Assembly (NCBI GenBank): GCA_016648135.1
Contig: JADDOH010024968.1
Location: 1-64,000 of the forward strand
Reading direction: 5' to 3'
DNA from: Agrypnia vestita
Taxonomy: Eukaryota > Arthropoda > Insecta > Trichoptera > Phryganeidae
Length of the DNA: 64,000 nucleotides
Numbering within the stretch: the stretch's first letter is position 1; each line of letters begins with the position of its first letter. The notes under the pieces are model-generated. The model worked only from the letters and a program-made list of their open reading frames with translations, was not told where the DNA came from and did no database searches. The position numbers and the translations under genes are program-made. Shown piece after piece: positions 55,701 through 58,654 of the stretch.

Positions 55701-58274
55701 TTAAAAAAGTAAACGAAATCATTTTTAACAGTTCACTATAATATAATTGAGCAACCATTGTATGTATACAAACACGAAAACAATGAGATACTTAATCAAA
55801 ATAGTAGAAATCATTACGACTTTACGATTAAAAAATTTCCTCCGACAACGAGGCATATCAATTTACCACACTTTATGGCTACTTGAGCAGAGGCAGGCTT
55901 AATTGCAATCTGAACACAATAATACTAATTTATGTGGCCATTAATACAGAATTAGAAATATCTTCATACACATCAACAACAAACGTGATTCAAACAGACG
56001 GTAAAGAAAAACAATGATCGGTAAACAGAGTAGAAACTTGCAGCGACTCGTGAGCTCTGACGCAACACAAAACAGCACTGTCAATCAATATAAATTAAAA
56101 CACCAGGGATGATTTTACACCATATTTTAGGTAAAAATTGTTTTTTTTCAACTGATTATTTAGATTTTTTAATGGCACTTATTAAGGCACACATAAGTCT
56201 ATTATTTTATTGAAAATTAAAAAAAAAAGTCCATTTCAGTGAAGCTCCTCCGACGTGACTGAGATGCAACTTTGCTCGGTACACGTTTGTCCGAGACAGA
56301 AAAAACTAACCCATGAAAACCAAGTTTTTATTATACTCCCTTTCTCATTGAATCAGGTTTCGTCCGACTGCACGCGTCGGGACATTACTCATTTGTATTG
56401 ATTACGATTTGAAAAAAATCATTAAAATTTCGAAAAATCCAAAATTATACTATAATTATTAAATTTTTTTAAACTAAAATTTTTCTTAGATTATTTTTAT
56501 CATCGCCACGAGTCTGCATGCAAAGTTTCAGCTCGATTGGATCACGGGAAAGGGGTTAAAAATCGATCCAAAGTTTTTTCGACAGAAGCAAGATGACGGT
56601 ACGAGTTAAAAGAAAGGGAGTAAAAATGTCATGTACATGTTCATAAATAAACATTTTAATTCGTTAAGCCATTTGTTAAAAAACGAATATTCGAAAAAAA
56701 ATTTTTGAGTTTTTATCAAATTTTTACGAATTTTACAAAAAAAAACGTATTTTTCCAAATCGAATTTGCTACATTATAAATATTTCATTTCTAAATAAAA
56801 AGATGAATTTTCTGTATGAGACAAACTTCACCGGGGAATGTTCCATCTTAGTAACGGCGGGGGAGCTCCACGGGAATGGACATGCGGTTGCAATTTTTTT
56901 CAACATTTTTCATTAAAATAATTGTTTAATATTTTGAATGAATGCCAATAAAAAAAAATCACTTCTTTGTAAAATATCCCCCAATTTCTGCCTAAATTTT
57001 GGGCTCGCTTAATATGGTGAAACCCCTTAAAACATTTCCGATTGATATAGAGCTACCAAAGGCAAAAAGTCTGGCAAAACATGGCAATCTATGGATAGAG
57101 CTACAGCGATTAAATGTAAAATAAGTTATGAATATGTACATAAATAATTATTTAATGTGTAATGAAAAGTCATTCAATGCTCTGAACATCTTGCGAGAAC
57201 AGAAAATAACTCGAAGAAGCTTTTTGGGGTGGTCCACATCGGAAGATGGAGAAAACGAAGAAAATCCCGCATTCTGCTTAGATAAGTGTAAAAATTAACA
57301 GGCACATCTCTGCTGACAGCCCTCAGATCTATACGACGCAAGGTCCTCACTCACGAAGGACCAAATTACACAACGAGGTTCGCACAGTCTAGTTTAAACA
57401 CTAATTTAATTCTAAGCAAAAGAGAAAGTGATTTATTTACCTTGACGATTCCGTCTTGCTCCTGCTCGCCCACCCCCAGCACCTGCATGGCGCCCTTCAG
57501 GGAGGCCCAGTCCGCCCCGCCCGCGCCGCGCCCCGCCGCGCAGTCGCCGCCGCCCTGGTTCAGGTAGAAATACTTGTCGGCGTCCACCAGACCGTACTTC
57601 TGCCTCTCCTTCTCCGACAGCCCGGCGAGCATCTCGTAAAACACGTGGTAGTTCCGCTCGCCGGGCGCCTGCGTCACGATCCTGGACTTCTCCAGGAGGT
57701 ACTGAGTCACTTTCGCACCCACAATGGCACCGTTCTTGAAAAACACTTCCAGGTACTTCCCGAACCGCGAACTGTTGTCGTTCCTGGCCGTCCTCGCGTT
57801 TCCGAAAGCCTCCAGCAAAGGGGCCGCTTCCAGGATCTGTTCCGGCACTAAGGGTTGTCCTCTCGCCGGCGGAGCTACAGCGGCAAGATACTGGACCACT
57901 AGTTTGGTCGATTCCGTCTTCCCAGCGCCGCTCTCGCCCGATATGACCACCACCTGGGGTGCCGGGAGGTGAGAGTAGGCCGCCGACCCCACCGCGAACA
58001 GATGCGGGGGCAGGGAGCCTAGGAGCTTCCCCTTGTACTTCTGGGCCACCTCGAGGCCGTACGCGTCGTCGAACATCTTGTAGGGGTTGACGGCCACGAG
58101 GATGCTGCCCGCGTAGGTGTAGACCAGGTTCCGCTCGTAGCGCAGCTTGAGGTTCCAGAGCAGGGCGGCCTCGTGCAGGTCGGCCAGCTGGGTCATGTCC
58201 TCCACGCCGGAGGCCCCGAGGTCCTGGCGCGCGCGCACGGAGCCCTCGCCGCTCTGGAGGGTGAAGGTTTGTGG
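10541..58274 (-). CDS. Myo10A: Unconventional myosin XV (fly Myo10A/Sisyphus homologue), 20 exons, open at both ends
   Basis: Joined coding exons: 58274-57441, 42554-42286, 35800-35556, 32895-32732, 31427-31198, 30204-29986, 28882-28794, 27020-26882, 26783-26699, 25788-25673, 24770-24623, 23653-23493, 23259-23005, 22619-22285, 20842-20658, 19179-18533, 18085-15180, 14528-14305, 12989-12756, 10780-10541. These give 7,725 nt and 2,575 codons with no stop. Every intron is GT-AG and every phase matches. Domain order is motor, three IQ, MyTH4, FERM F1, long disordered insert, FERM F2 and F3, which is class XV rather than VII or X. Class XV myosins are actin motors that carry cargo to filopodia or stereocilia tips. 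The fly protein is linked to filopodia, microtubule-linked proteins and cadherin adhesion. The 5' end (motor start, promoter) and 3' end (SH3, second MyTH4-FERM in the family) are not in the window. Residue numbers in the exon entries count from the first codon seen here. Confidence 0.95.
11545..11763 (+). pseudogene. LINE reverse transcriptase tail fragment
   Basis: The + frame contains LKYVEHIMREP, a degenerate form of the LxYxGHIxR block near the end of non-LTR reverse transcriptases. Only this tail survives. It lies in the myosin intron between exons S and T, antisense to the gene. Confidence 0.4.
11815..12480. mobile_element. hAT-type MITE
   Basis: 666 bp. The termini TAGAGCCTCCAA (left) and TTGGAGGCTCTA (right) are inverted repeats with the TA(G)-start common in hAT elements. 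The flanks ATCGCCGA (11807-11814) and ATCGCCTA (12481-12488) are an 8-bp duplication with one change. The interior is AT-rich with TCGAATATTCG palindromes and no transposase. It is inserted in the exon S-T intron. Confidence 0.75.
12756..12989 (-). CDS. Myo10A: Myosin XV exon S: FERM F2 lobe
   Basis: 234 nt, 78 codons, phase 0 at both ends (residues 2418-2495). VVNDVLGPSPSLRLSPAEV and SWPLYFARLFVVDGS fit the helical F2 lobe and the step into F3 of class XV tails. A Gln-rich insertion (QQQGQGQQQ) lies in the middle. The acceptor is tttccttag and the donor is gtaaat. The GC-rich + strand frames are shadows. Confidence 0.9.
12990..14304 (-). other. Myosin intron R-S, nothing recognised
   Basis: 1,315 bp, AT-rich beyond the first 150 bp. 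A GTGTGTGTGTGTG run lies at about 13099-13111. No exon-like frame. Confidence 0.6.
14305..14528 (-). CDS. Myo10A: Myosin XV exon R: return to FERM, F2 start
   Basis: 224 nt, residues 2343-2417. RVPWKLTVRKEVFTPLEEV and LMHLIFCQ match the (P)WK.. RKEVF block that follows the insert in vertebrate MYO15A, where the FERM fold resumes. The acceptor is gtattttccag and the donor is gtttgt. EEYRGYISPPAV before it is the end of the insert. Confidence 0.92.
14529..15179 (-). other. Myosin intron Q-R, nothing recognised
   Basis: 651 bp, AT-rich, with a proper donor and acceptor. No repeat or RNA seen. Confidence 0.6.
15180..18085 (-). CDS. Myo10A: Myosin XV exon Q: giant disordered insert exon
   Basis: 2,906 nt, about 969 codons (residues 1374-2343), the largest exon seen. 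From its start it holds three acidic motifs ending IKGGD or IKGGG (17899-18000, 17704-17808, 17497-17601), a Met/Pro patch, a Gln-rich helix-like stretch (17194-17310) and a Pro run (about 16948-16980). Next come the block KTVRIGKWRWPPP (about 16852-16890) and a long Pro-rich run (about 16139-16283) of the kind that binds profilin, SH3 or EVH1 domains. It ends with a charged Arg/Asp/Ser-rich tail. The acceptor is ttatttctgcag and the donor is gtaagt. A + strand frame over the Pro tract reads as Gly-rich and is a shadow. Confidence 0.92.
18533..19179 (-). CDS. Myo10A: Myosin XV exon P: Ser-rich disordered insert, part 1
   Basis: 647 nt, residues 1159-1374, with no known fold. It starts PPPEPPAKTISSYAEDLLGP and goes on with repeated Ser-Arg-Lys-Thr-Ser runs (SSSRKTS, SPSRKTS, NSNRKTS), which look like basophilic kinase sites. 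YAEDLLGPL resembles the Phe/Leu-Pro core of the motif repeated in exon Q. The acceptor is ttttctgtag and the donor is gtaaac. It lies inside the FERM domain, between the F1 and F2 lobes. Confidence 0.88.
19264..20190. mobile_element. hAT-type element with perfect 8-bp duplication
   Basis: 927 bp, in the intron between exons O and P. The termini TAGGGATGGGCGT and (right, inverted) TAGGGATGGGTCGTCGACG are inverted repeats. The flanks GTTCAAAC at 19256-19263 and 20191-20198 are identical, the 8-bp target mark of hAT. Both sub-terminal regions are rich in CGTCGAC, CAACTAGTTGA and related short palindromes, as hAT sub-terminal sites often are. No transposase frame, so it is non-autonomous and probably fairly young. 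Confidence 0.85.
20658..20842 (-). CDS. Myo10A: Myosin XV exon O: FERM F1 end (YVLDLV block)
   Basis: 185 nt, residues 1097-1158. GLDYVLDLVGEMELCPAFP matches the block that closes the F1 lobe in class XV myosins. It then turns into a basic, Pro-rich low-complexity tail (REQTPEHSPRRPQ) that begins the disordered insert. The acceptor is tttcttgcag and the donor is gtaaaa. Confidence 0.92.
21038..21235 (-). pseudogene. LINE reverse transcriptase tail fragment
   Basis: The minus frame reads RLNAMKMRSLRRICGKSIYD then RVMNEC. LNAxEMxxLRRxxG..xxDRxRNE is a signature near the C-terminus of insect non-LTR reverse transcriptases. It lies in the exon N-O intron, in the same orientation as the myosin gene, and no other part of the element is seen. 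Confidence 0.6.
21240..22284 (-). other. Rest of myosin intron N-O, nothing recognised
   Basis: AT-rich, with a 12-T to 13-A low-complexity patch near 21710-21735. No exon or RNA seen. Confidence 0.5.
22285..22619 (-). CDS. Myo10A: Myosin XV exon N: MyTH4 end and FERM F1 lobe
   Basis: 335 nt, residues 985-1097. YLLKFISDHAP ends the MyTH4 domain, and PPTALEW opens the linker to a FERM F1 lobe (WTTCEEAAATAIAAAG, GWTVVLNDGG). The terminal G is joined to exon O to give Asp. An in-frame extension past the donor gtcagg ends soon at a stop, which supports the splice. The exon is very GC-rich. Confidence 0.91.
23005..23259 (-). CDS. Myo10A: Myosin XV exon M: MyTH4 core
   Basis: 255 nt, residues 900-985. 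It includes AVFKLILRWCND, IVHKGLGSRGLRDELLVQLC and NPEKVWQLMHHCLSAF. The (L/G)RDE(L/I)xxQLxxQ pattern is the MyTH4 hallmark. The acceptor is gaatacag and the donor is gtgagt. The intron upstream is only 233 bp. Confidence 0.95.
23493..23653 (-). CDS. Myo10A: Myosin XV exon L: MyTH4 start
   Basis: 161 nt, residues 847-900. LDQFAFGKFSSVYFKG and REPITAPFL are the opening helices of a MyTH4 domain, a helical module that binds microtubules or cargo in myosins VII, X and XV. The acceptor is ctaccttcag and the donor is gtgagt. Confidence 0.93.
24623..24770 (-). CDS. Myo10A: Myosin XV exon K: linker into MyTH4
   Basis: 148 nt, residues 797-846. A charged start (KRAEQRQARERIER) leads to HLDIPAELAFIFSKLDQW, a block that I recall at the same place in vertebrate MYO15A. 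It joins the lever arm to the MyTH4 domain. The acceptor is tacttgcag and the donor is gtattt. Confidence 0.9.
25673..25788 (-). CDS. Myo10A: Myosin XV exon J: IQ3 and basic helix
   Basis: 116 nt, residues 759-797. GIVRAQAIVRGRRARKRF is a third IQ-like motif, followed by a charged, helix-prone stretch (LKEQHRQRAEAQKAAQ). The acceptor is tttgtgtag and the donor gtaaat splits a Gln codon. No long coiled coil follows. Confidence 0.9.
26326..26435. repeat. Near-perfect hairpin, MITE-like
   Basis: Left arm TATAATGTGGTTTCCCAAAT and right arm ATTTGGGAAACCACATTATA are exact reverse complements. Pairing continues with a single mismatch through TTATAAATAATAGCT / AGCTATTATTTATAA around a loop of about 20 nt. 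At 110 bp it is a foldback or small MITE, in the exon I-J intron. TA flanks are possible. Confidence 0.65.
26699..26783 (-). CDS. Myo10A: Myosin XV exon I: IQ2
   Basis: 85 nt, residues 730-758. STVAIQSWWRGVYHRRRY fits the IQ pattern (IQxxxRGxxxR). The exon is bounded by ccttttag and gtcact. It was found by walking the splice phases, since it is too short to appear as a long open frame. It is part of the light-chain-binding lever arm. Confidence 0.9.
26882..27020 (-). CDS. Myo10A: Myosin XV exon H: converter end and IQ1
   Basis: 139 nt, residues 684-730. GPDYQLGATRVFLRESL is the end of the converter and start of the lever. AAVTLQKHMRGYLAR is the first, imperfect IQ motif (Leu-Gln in place of Ile-Gln), where calmodulin or a light chain would bind. 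The acceptor is attctgcag and the donor is gtactt. The intron to exon I is only 98 bp. Confidence 0.93.
28794..28882 (-). CDS. Myo10A: Myosin XV exon G: converter segment
   Basis: 89 nt, residues 654-684. It reads YLLPDVIPRGTPFREVCRSI then LSSEPPSGT. This is too short for a 60-residue open-frame list but is fixed by phase: an Arg codon split with exon F and an Ala codon split with exon H. The acceptor is tttttccag and the donor is gttaat. It belongs to the converter, which carries the motor's rotation to the lever arm. Confidence 0.88.
29085..29180 (+). repeat. tRNA-derived SINE-like head
   Basis: TAGCTTGTTGATCTAGTGGT resembles a Pol III A box, and GTGGTTCGAGCTC about 40 nt later resembles a B box. 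No cloverleaf closes, so it is not a working tRNA. It lies in the exon F-G intron. Confidence 0.45.
29986..30204 (-). CDS. Myo10A: Myosin XV exon F: actin-binding and SH1 helix
   Basis: 219 nt, residues 581-654. It contains NPWFVRCIKPN (strand of the transducer region), LQQLRYTGMLDTIRIRQCGY (SH2/SH1 helices that link ATP state to lever movement) and FVERYR, the converter start. The acceptor is tttgtccag and the donor is gtaaat. Both ends are split Arg codons. Confidence 0.95.
31198..31427 (-). CDS. Myo10A: Myosin XV exon E: motor, HYAG block and loop 2
   Basis: 230 nt, residues 505-581. It begins VRHYAGQVWYSVDGFLDKN and continues through a basic, Gly-rich stretch (QHNGGKGMPRGANGR) that sits at loop 2, the surface loop that contacts actin. 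It ends TPTVAA with a split Arg codon. The acceptor is ctttccag and the donor is gtataa. Confidence 0.94.
32038..32064 (-). ncRNA. Hammerhead-like motif, degenerate copy
   Basis: On the minus strand CTGATGA is followed by a stem (GATAC / GTATC) and GAATC in place of GAAAC. The change from GAAA to GAAT at the core suggests it is inactive. Confidence 0.4.
32589..32615 (+). ncRNA. Hammerhead-like motif
   Basis: CTGACGA, then GATACAGTGGTATC (five-pair stem GATAC/GTATC with loop AGTG), then GAAAC. This meets the C-U-G-A-N-G-A / stem II / G-A-A-A core. Its partner is the degenerate inverted copy at 32038-32064. Confidence 0.5.
32732..32895 (-). CDS. Myo10A: Myosin XV exon D: motor lower 50K
   Basis: 164 nt, residues 450-504, starting phase 1 and ending phase 0. 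It reads KPVGILHLLDDESNFPRA and then FLEKCHYNHALNELYSRP, the standard myosin block after the relay helix. The acceptor is aatttacag. The donor gtaacc is weaker than the others but keeps the frame with exon E (EFG then VRHYAGQV). Confidence 0.93.
33043..33530. repeat. Foldback family A, copy in the C-D intron
   Basis: A long imperfect inverted repeat. Left end GTGTGTCCAGTGACCAGTGT, right end ACACTGTA preceded by CAGTCACCGGACAC. Inner shared blocks are TTTACAGGTGGATTCATG / AGGAATCCACCTGTAA and GGAGATATGCAATATCAAAG against its complement. Related copies are at 50.0, 54.7 and 55.1 kb. No coding frame. Confidence 0.7.
33535..35555 (-). other. Part of the myosin C-D intron, nothing recognised
   Basis: AT-rich. 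The frames at 34551-34835 (+) and 35020-35247 (minus) show no domain. Confidence 0.5.
35556..35800 (-). CDS. Myo10A: Myosin XV exon C: switch II and relay region
   Basis: 245 nt, residues 368-450. It carries switch II DIFGFED (392-398), then NSFEQLCINYANESLQ and a relay-helix segment with YFNKHVF. Switch II closes on ATP and drives the lever swing. The acceptor is tttctttcag, and the first base G completes a Trp codon. The donor is gtactg after a single G, which joins exon D to make Val. Confidence 0.95.
38471..39222. mobile_element. Possible TIR element, Harbinger-like ends
   Basis: The left end GCCGGCCGCACATTTTATGC and the inverted right end GGCCGGTTGCACTTTGGATA are similar (GGCCGG..GCAC..TTT), with TTA/CTAA-like flanks. 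Both ends carry ACGTA-rich stretches (TACGTATACGTA; TACGAATACGTACG). No transposase recognised. The ends recall the GGCCCGGTTG MITEs at 49.4-53.5 kb. Confidence 0.4.
40255..40400 (+). repeat. tRNA-derived SINE-like block
   Basis: GGGATTCGATTCCCGATGAG is a strong T-arm and B box, with a preceding GTTAGGCGTTCATGTCAGGA in A-box position. The region after it is not tRNA-like. A working tRNA would need an acceptor stem that I cannot form. Confidence 0.45.
42286..42554 (-). CDS. Myo10A: Myosin XV exon B: motor upper 50K region
   Basis: 269 nt, phase 0 start and phase 2 end (residues 279-368). The acceptor is ccttag and the donor is gtaagt. It reads VLATILHLGNVYF at its start and DAFAKALYSALFNW at its end, both classic myosin head blocks. 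ILHLGN follows directly on the end of exon A, which proves that the 14.9-kb intron is spliced between them. The final Trp codon is split with exon C. High GC produces long spurious open frames on the + strand. Confidence 0.95.
42840..43215 (+). pseudogene. LINE reverse transcriptase C-terminal remnant
   Basis: Broken + frames read CDSETWTIGQSISKRLAAFE then a stop then CYRRMTRIEQ, and later VDQIIEDVRCSTYQEMMRLA then GDREEWRKRV. ETWT..xxRLxAFExxCYRRMxRI and DREEWR are standard blocks near the end of non-LTR reverse transcriptases. Several stops and shifts. Starts 286 bp upstream (in gene terms) of exon B, antisense to it. Confidence 0.68.
43255..43445 (+). pseudogene. Second LINE tail fragment
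   Basis: A + frame near 43335-43385 reads GRRPPGRPQKRWGDSW, the GRPxxRW block of non-LTR reverse transcriptase tails. It follows the first tail almost directly, so two retroelement ends lie side by side. Confidence 0.55.
43688..43714 (-). ncRNA. Hammerhead-like motif
   Basis: Minus strand: CTGACGA, then a stem GGAAA / TTTCC, then GAAAC. It is the best-paired member of the pair with 4753-4780 and shares the flank ACATGT. Likely the surviving end of a PLE of the same family. Confidence 0.52.
44405..44743 (+). pseudogene. LINE C-terminal remnant, Jockey/CR1-like
   Basis: A 112-codon + frame: DLILLYKISNSHFDTPDIL, then FHAPERATRIPTLF, then RTNSHFNSVVPRLHRLGN, then CDIFNSSLAQYKYSL. The order LVFLYKLxNGxIxSPxLL, FxxPxRxxR, RTNYxxNSPxxRxxRLxN, xDFF..SLxxxK is the C-terminus of many Jockey/CR1-type insect retroelements. 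It is 5' truncated. Confidence 0.65.
44828..44855 (-). ncRNA. Hammerhead-like motif, left arm
   Basis: Minus strand: CTGAAGC, then stem GAGAAC / GTTCTC with loop ATT, then GAAAC. The core A9 position is C, so this copy is probably not active. Confidence 0.42.
45421..45448 (+). ncRNA. Hammerhead-like motif, right arm
   Basis: CTGAAGA, then GAGAAC-ATT-GTTCTC (perfect six-pair stem), then GAAAT. It keeps CUGANGA and GAAA, but has one extra A before the stem. Confidence 0.45.
45664..46220 (+). repeat. Tandem repeat with embedded TTAGG (CCTAA) arrays
   Basis: About four units of roughly 140-170 bp. Each has TCGCATTGCCAGCAATGGA, then TAGGCGCATGCAAACAGTGA, AAATGACGGTTAAATTTCAT and GGTCAAAATCTTAAAGTA. 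Two units end in (CCTAA)n, at about 45773-45822 (one variant AACCAAACC) and 46092-46126. (CCTAA)n is TTAGG on the other strand, the common insect telomere repeat. The last unit is cut off a few tens of bases before the mariner at 46253. Confidence 0.75.
46253..47366 (-). mobile_element. Mariner element, cecropia-like, internally deleted
   Basis: 1,114 bp. The 29-bp ends are exact inverted repeats (TTAGGTCCTTACATATGAAA plus TTGACGTTT at 46253-46281; complement at 47338-47366). A TA lies on each side (46251-46252, 47367-47368). The ends and the transposase type match the cecropia/irritans side of mariner. Full elements run near 1.3 kb, so about 0.2 kb is lost. Confidence 0.9.
46331..47184 (-). 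pseudogene. Broken mariner transposase
   Basis: Three minus-strand pieces. The first (upstream part of 47244-46897) is the HTH region with YRVIYKYEFHRGTSAAEAAR and NTVRFWFQRFRSGNF. The second (46955-46770), after a one-base shift, has NPSQTTSELATGCGVSDKTV. The third (46819-46331) has VWWTSAGVVHYSFL, LLHDNARPHTA (second catalytic Asp) and PYSPDLAPTDYHFF (third Asp). The segment with the first catalytic Asp, expected between ERLVD and the VWW block, is missing. The element therefore cannot make a working transposase. Confidence 0.88.
47369..48214. other. Intron sequence with eroded repeat C
   Basis: 47860-48010 shows scattered blocks of repeat C (GGGAAAGTAGGTATGGAAGT, TTAAGTGATCACTTTACACA). 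Otherwise nothing is recognised. Confidence 0.45.
48215..48757. repeat. Inverted repeat family C
   Basis: The left arm (48215-48405) and right arm (about 48567-48757) are inverted copies. Shared blocks include ATTAATGTATATT(TT)GGATG, CACAGAGACGAAACTGTATT, AAGTAGGTATAGAAGTCATT and ACACAT(A/G)TGTAACGTT against their complements. A (CCTAA) run lies at 48405-48421 between the arms. A related small hairpin is at 58398-58504. Confidence 0.68.
48758..49412. other. AT-rich intron sequence, nothing recognised
   Basis: A-rich low complexity (AAAAATAAAAATAAAAAACT near 49018). No gene or RNA seen. Confidence 0.5.
49413..49557. mobile_element. Harbinger-like hairpin MITE, copy 1
   Basis: 145 bp. Left GGGCCGGTTGTTTCAAGTTG and right CAACTTGAAACAACCGGGCC are inverted, with TTA at 49410-49412 and 49558-49560. 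The arms continue (AAAGTAAGCGTTCGTTTAAA) and nearly meet. Copy 2 is at 52543. Confidence 0.82.
49651..50634. mobile_element. hAT-type MITE nested in the hAT remnant
   Basis: Left CAGGGTTCGAGGATAT and right TTTTTTCGAACCCTA are inverted. The flanks ACTTTTTT at 49643-49650 and 50635-50642 are identical (8 bp). Sub-terminal GATATATATC palindromes occur on both sides. It is itself split by the foldback element at 50029-50552. Confidence 0.82.
50029..50552. mobile_element. Foldback family A element, TA-flanked
   Basis: 524 bp. The ends CAGGGTTATTTGTAAAACAT and ATGTTTTATAAATAACCCTG are inverted, and each arm is about 250 bp. TA lies on both sides, as for Tc1/mariner-like MITEs. Inner blocks are CTCGCAGGACTATATT, GGAGATATGCGATATCAAAG and CCAATTGGAATTCGAAGG at the apex. 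The nearly identical 55064-55602 copy shows recent spread. Confidence 0.82.
50648..50962 (+). pseudogene. hAT transposase C-terminal dimerisation domain
   Basis: Open + frame: QISQKLSDVTSPANVEPFTG, then TAPTDWWVPIYNMKKC, then RTSSAGIERIFSAFDSVHSK then IRNGLGTEKVAKLVYLLNK and a stop. SSAxxERxFSxFxxxHSKxRNxLGxEKxxKLVxL is the dimerisation block that ends hAT transposases. The catalytic core is absent. Confidence 0.85.
51095..51570 (+). repeat. Interspersed repeat family B, copy 2
   Basis: Shares CTTTGGATCGATTTTTGACC, GTGATCCAATCGAGCTGAAA and CGTGGCGACGATCAAGAAGA with the copies at 0.3, 54.3 and 56.5 kb. The right tail GGGAGGATAATAAAAACTTT matches theirs. A (GCTT)n run at 51100-51116 marks the left edge. 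Inserted in the hAT remnant. Confidence 0.62.
52240..52515 (-). repeat. SINE-like element
   Basis: On the minus strand TGGCGGCCCTCGTAGCCCAG (A-box area) and TTTCGGGTTCGATTATTTAT (B box) head a body with CTGTGCCTGTCTCACTAGAA, TGTGTTGAGACAGGCATAAT and TACAATATTGTGTAGGT. The body recurs at about 58805-59000 and in part at 58655-58735. The tRNA-like head and shared body support a SINE. Confidence 0.55.
52543..52686. mobile_element. Harbinger-like hairpin MITE, copy 2
   Basis: 144 bp. GGTCCGGTTGTATCAAATTG and CAATTTGATACAACCGGACC are perfect inverted ends, flanked by TTA at 52540-52542 and 52687-52689. It shares TTTAAAGCATAGAT and the overall plan with 49413-49557. Confidence 0.85.
52854..53463. 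mobile_element. Harbinger-like MITE, second family
   Basis: 610 bp. GGCCCGGTTGCGCCATC and GATGGCGCAACCGAGCC are inverted with one change, flanked by TTA at 52851-52853 and 53464-53466. A degenerate inner copy of the end (GGGTTGCACCATCTATGGTA) starts near 52919. The outer GGCCCGGTTG is shared with the hairpin MITEs next to it. The interior frames are not transposase-like. Confidence 0.78.
54118..54631 (-). repeat. Interspersed repeat family B, copy 3
   Basis: Reverse orientation. It begins GTAACCCATAAAACCAAGTT and TACTCCCTTTCTTTG and ends ACGAGTTAATATAAAGGGAG. It holds the core GATCGTCGCCACGAGTCTAC. A GC-richer patch (GCGACGTTATCGGGCCGCCG) at 54361 is absent from copy 4. Confidence 0.65.
54737..54960 (+). 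repeat. Half copy of foldback family A
   Basis: CAGGGTGTCTCATATCTAGT at the edge, then TTTACAGGTGGATTACAGCC and GGAGATATGCAATATCAAAG, as in the 33.0-kb copy. Only one arm is present. It is followed by a PLE-type end at 55009 and then a full copy at 55064. Confidence 0.6.
55009..55036 (+). ncRNA. Hammerhead-like motif, best-conserved core
   Basis: CTGACGA, then AGGG-ACCATTGG-CCCT (four pairs, extendable to six by a bulge), then GAAAC. CUGANGA and GAAA are both intact. No PLE coding sequence is adjacent, so only the terminus survives. Confidence 0.55.
55064..55602. mobile_element. Foldback family A element, TA-flanked, second full copy
   Basis: 539 bp. CAGGGTTATTTGGAAAACAT and ATGTTTTCCAAATAACCCTG are exact inverted ends, with TA on each side (55062-55063, 55603-55604). 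The arms match 50029-50552 closely, with a 15-bp difference at the apex (a second TTCCAAT block). Confidence 0.83.
55605..56297. other. Intron sequence, nothing recognised
   Basis: AT-rich, no exon, no clear repeat. Confidence 0.5.
56298..56626 (-). repeat. Interspersed repeat family B, copy 4 (short)
   Basis: Reverse orientation: AACTAACCCATGAAAACCAA, TACTCCCTTTCTCATTG, then the shared core (ATCATCGCCACGAGTCTGCA; TTGGATCACGGGAAAGGGGT) and the end AAAAGAAAGGGAGTAAAAAT. About 180 bp shorter than copy 3. Confidence 0.65.
56627..57440 (-). other. End of the motor intron next to exon A, nothing recognised
   Basis: AT-rich. 57180-57360 is less AT-rich (CGAGAACAGAAAATAACTCG) but gives no recognisable frame. 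Confidence 0.5.
57441..58274 (-). CDS. Myo10A: Myosin XV exon A: N-terminal motor, ATP site
   Basis: 278 codons, phase 0 at both ends. The acceptor is ttgcag at 58280-58275 and the donor gtaaat follows 57441. It shows the P-loop GESGAGKT (residues 113-120), switch I NDNSSRFG (165-172) and the family signatures GVEDMTQL and NPYKMF. These bind ATP and sense the gamma phosphate. The exon is internal: it opens at PQTFTLQ, where other class XV motors have about 40 residues upstream, so at least one 5' exon is missing. It is far more GC-rich than the introns. The 286-residue open frame on the same strand here, and the opposite-strand frames, are shadows. Confidence 0.96.
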
Positions 58275-58397
58275 CTGCAATTAAAAAAATCACGCATTAA
58301 AAAAAGTCCAGAAAGAAAATATCACAATATTTTGAGTTTGTTCAAATCTTTTAGAACAGTGCTGGATTTATGTCACAGAGACATTATTAATCAATTA

Positions 58398-58504
58398 ATG
58401 TATATTATAGATATCTCACAGAGACGAAACTGTATTTCTTATGGGAAAGTAGGTATAGAAGTCATAGTTTCGTCTCTGTGAGATATCTATAATATACATT
58501 AATT
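58398..58504. repeat. Small hairpin of repeat family C
   Basis: AATGTATATTATAGATATCT and AGATATCTATAATATACATT are exact inverted arms, which continue through CACAGAGACGAAACT and its complement. It lies about 125 bp upstream of exon A in the next intron. Confidence 0.7.
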
Positions 58505-58654
58505 TAAGAAAATATCACAACTATTTCTACATATTCTTTGTATACTATGAAATTGTTCCAATATTTTTATATACACCCATATAAATCAAATAAGGAACTA
58601 AGTAAATAACTACTCGTTATTTTGTATACAAGATTCTTGTTAAAAACTGAATTG

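Larger units (their letters stand above)
42555..57440 (-). other. 14.9-kb intron in the motor domain, packed with transposons
   Basis: It separates the codons for GIVK and VLATILHLGN. It holds LINE tails, PLE ends, a TTAGG-bearing tandem repeat, a mariner, nested hAT and foldback elements, Harbinger-like MITEs and SINE-like sequence, all listed separately. No host coding exon was recognised in it. 53.5-54.1 kb and 55.6-56.3 kb show no feature I can name. Confidence 0.85.

Noticed and set aside
57366..57440. The in-frame extension of exon A past 57441
   Set aside because: It is intron read-through. The donor gtaaat at 57440 and the direct fit to exon B (VLATILHLGN) decide the border.
57433..58293. 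A 286-codon frame on the minus strand overlapping exon A
   Set aside because: It is the +1 shadow of the motor exon. Arg/Pro/Gly-rich, no domain, and a GC-rich exon readily leaves long false frames.
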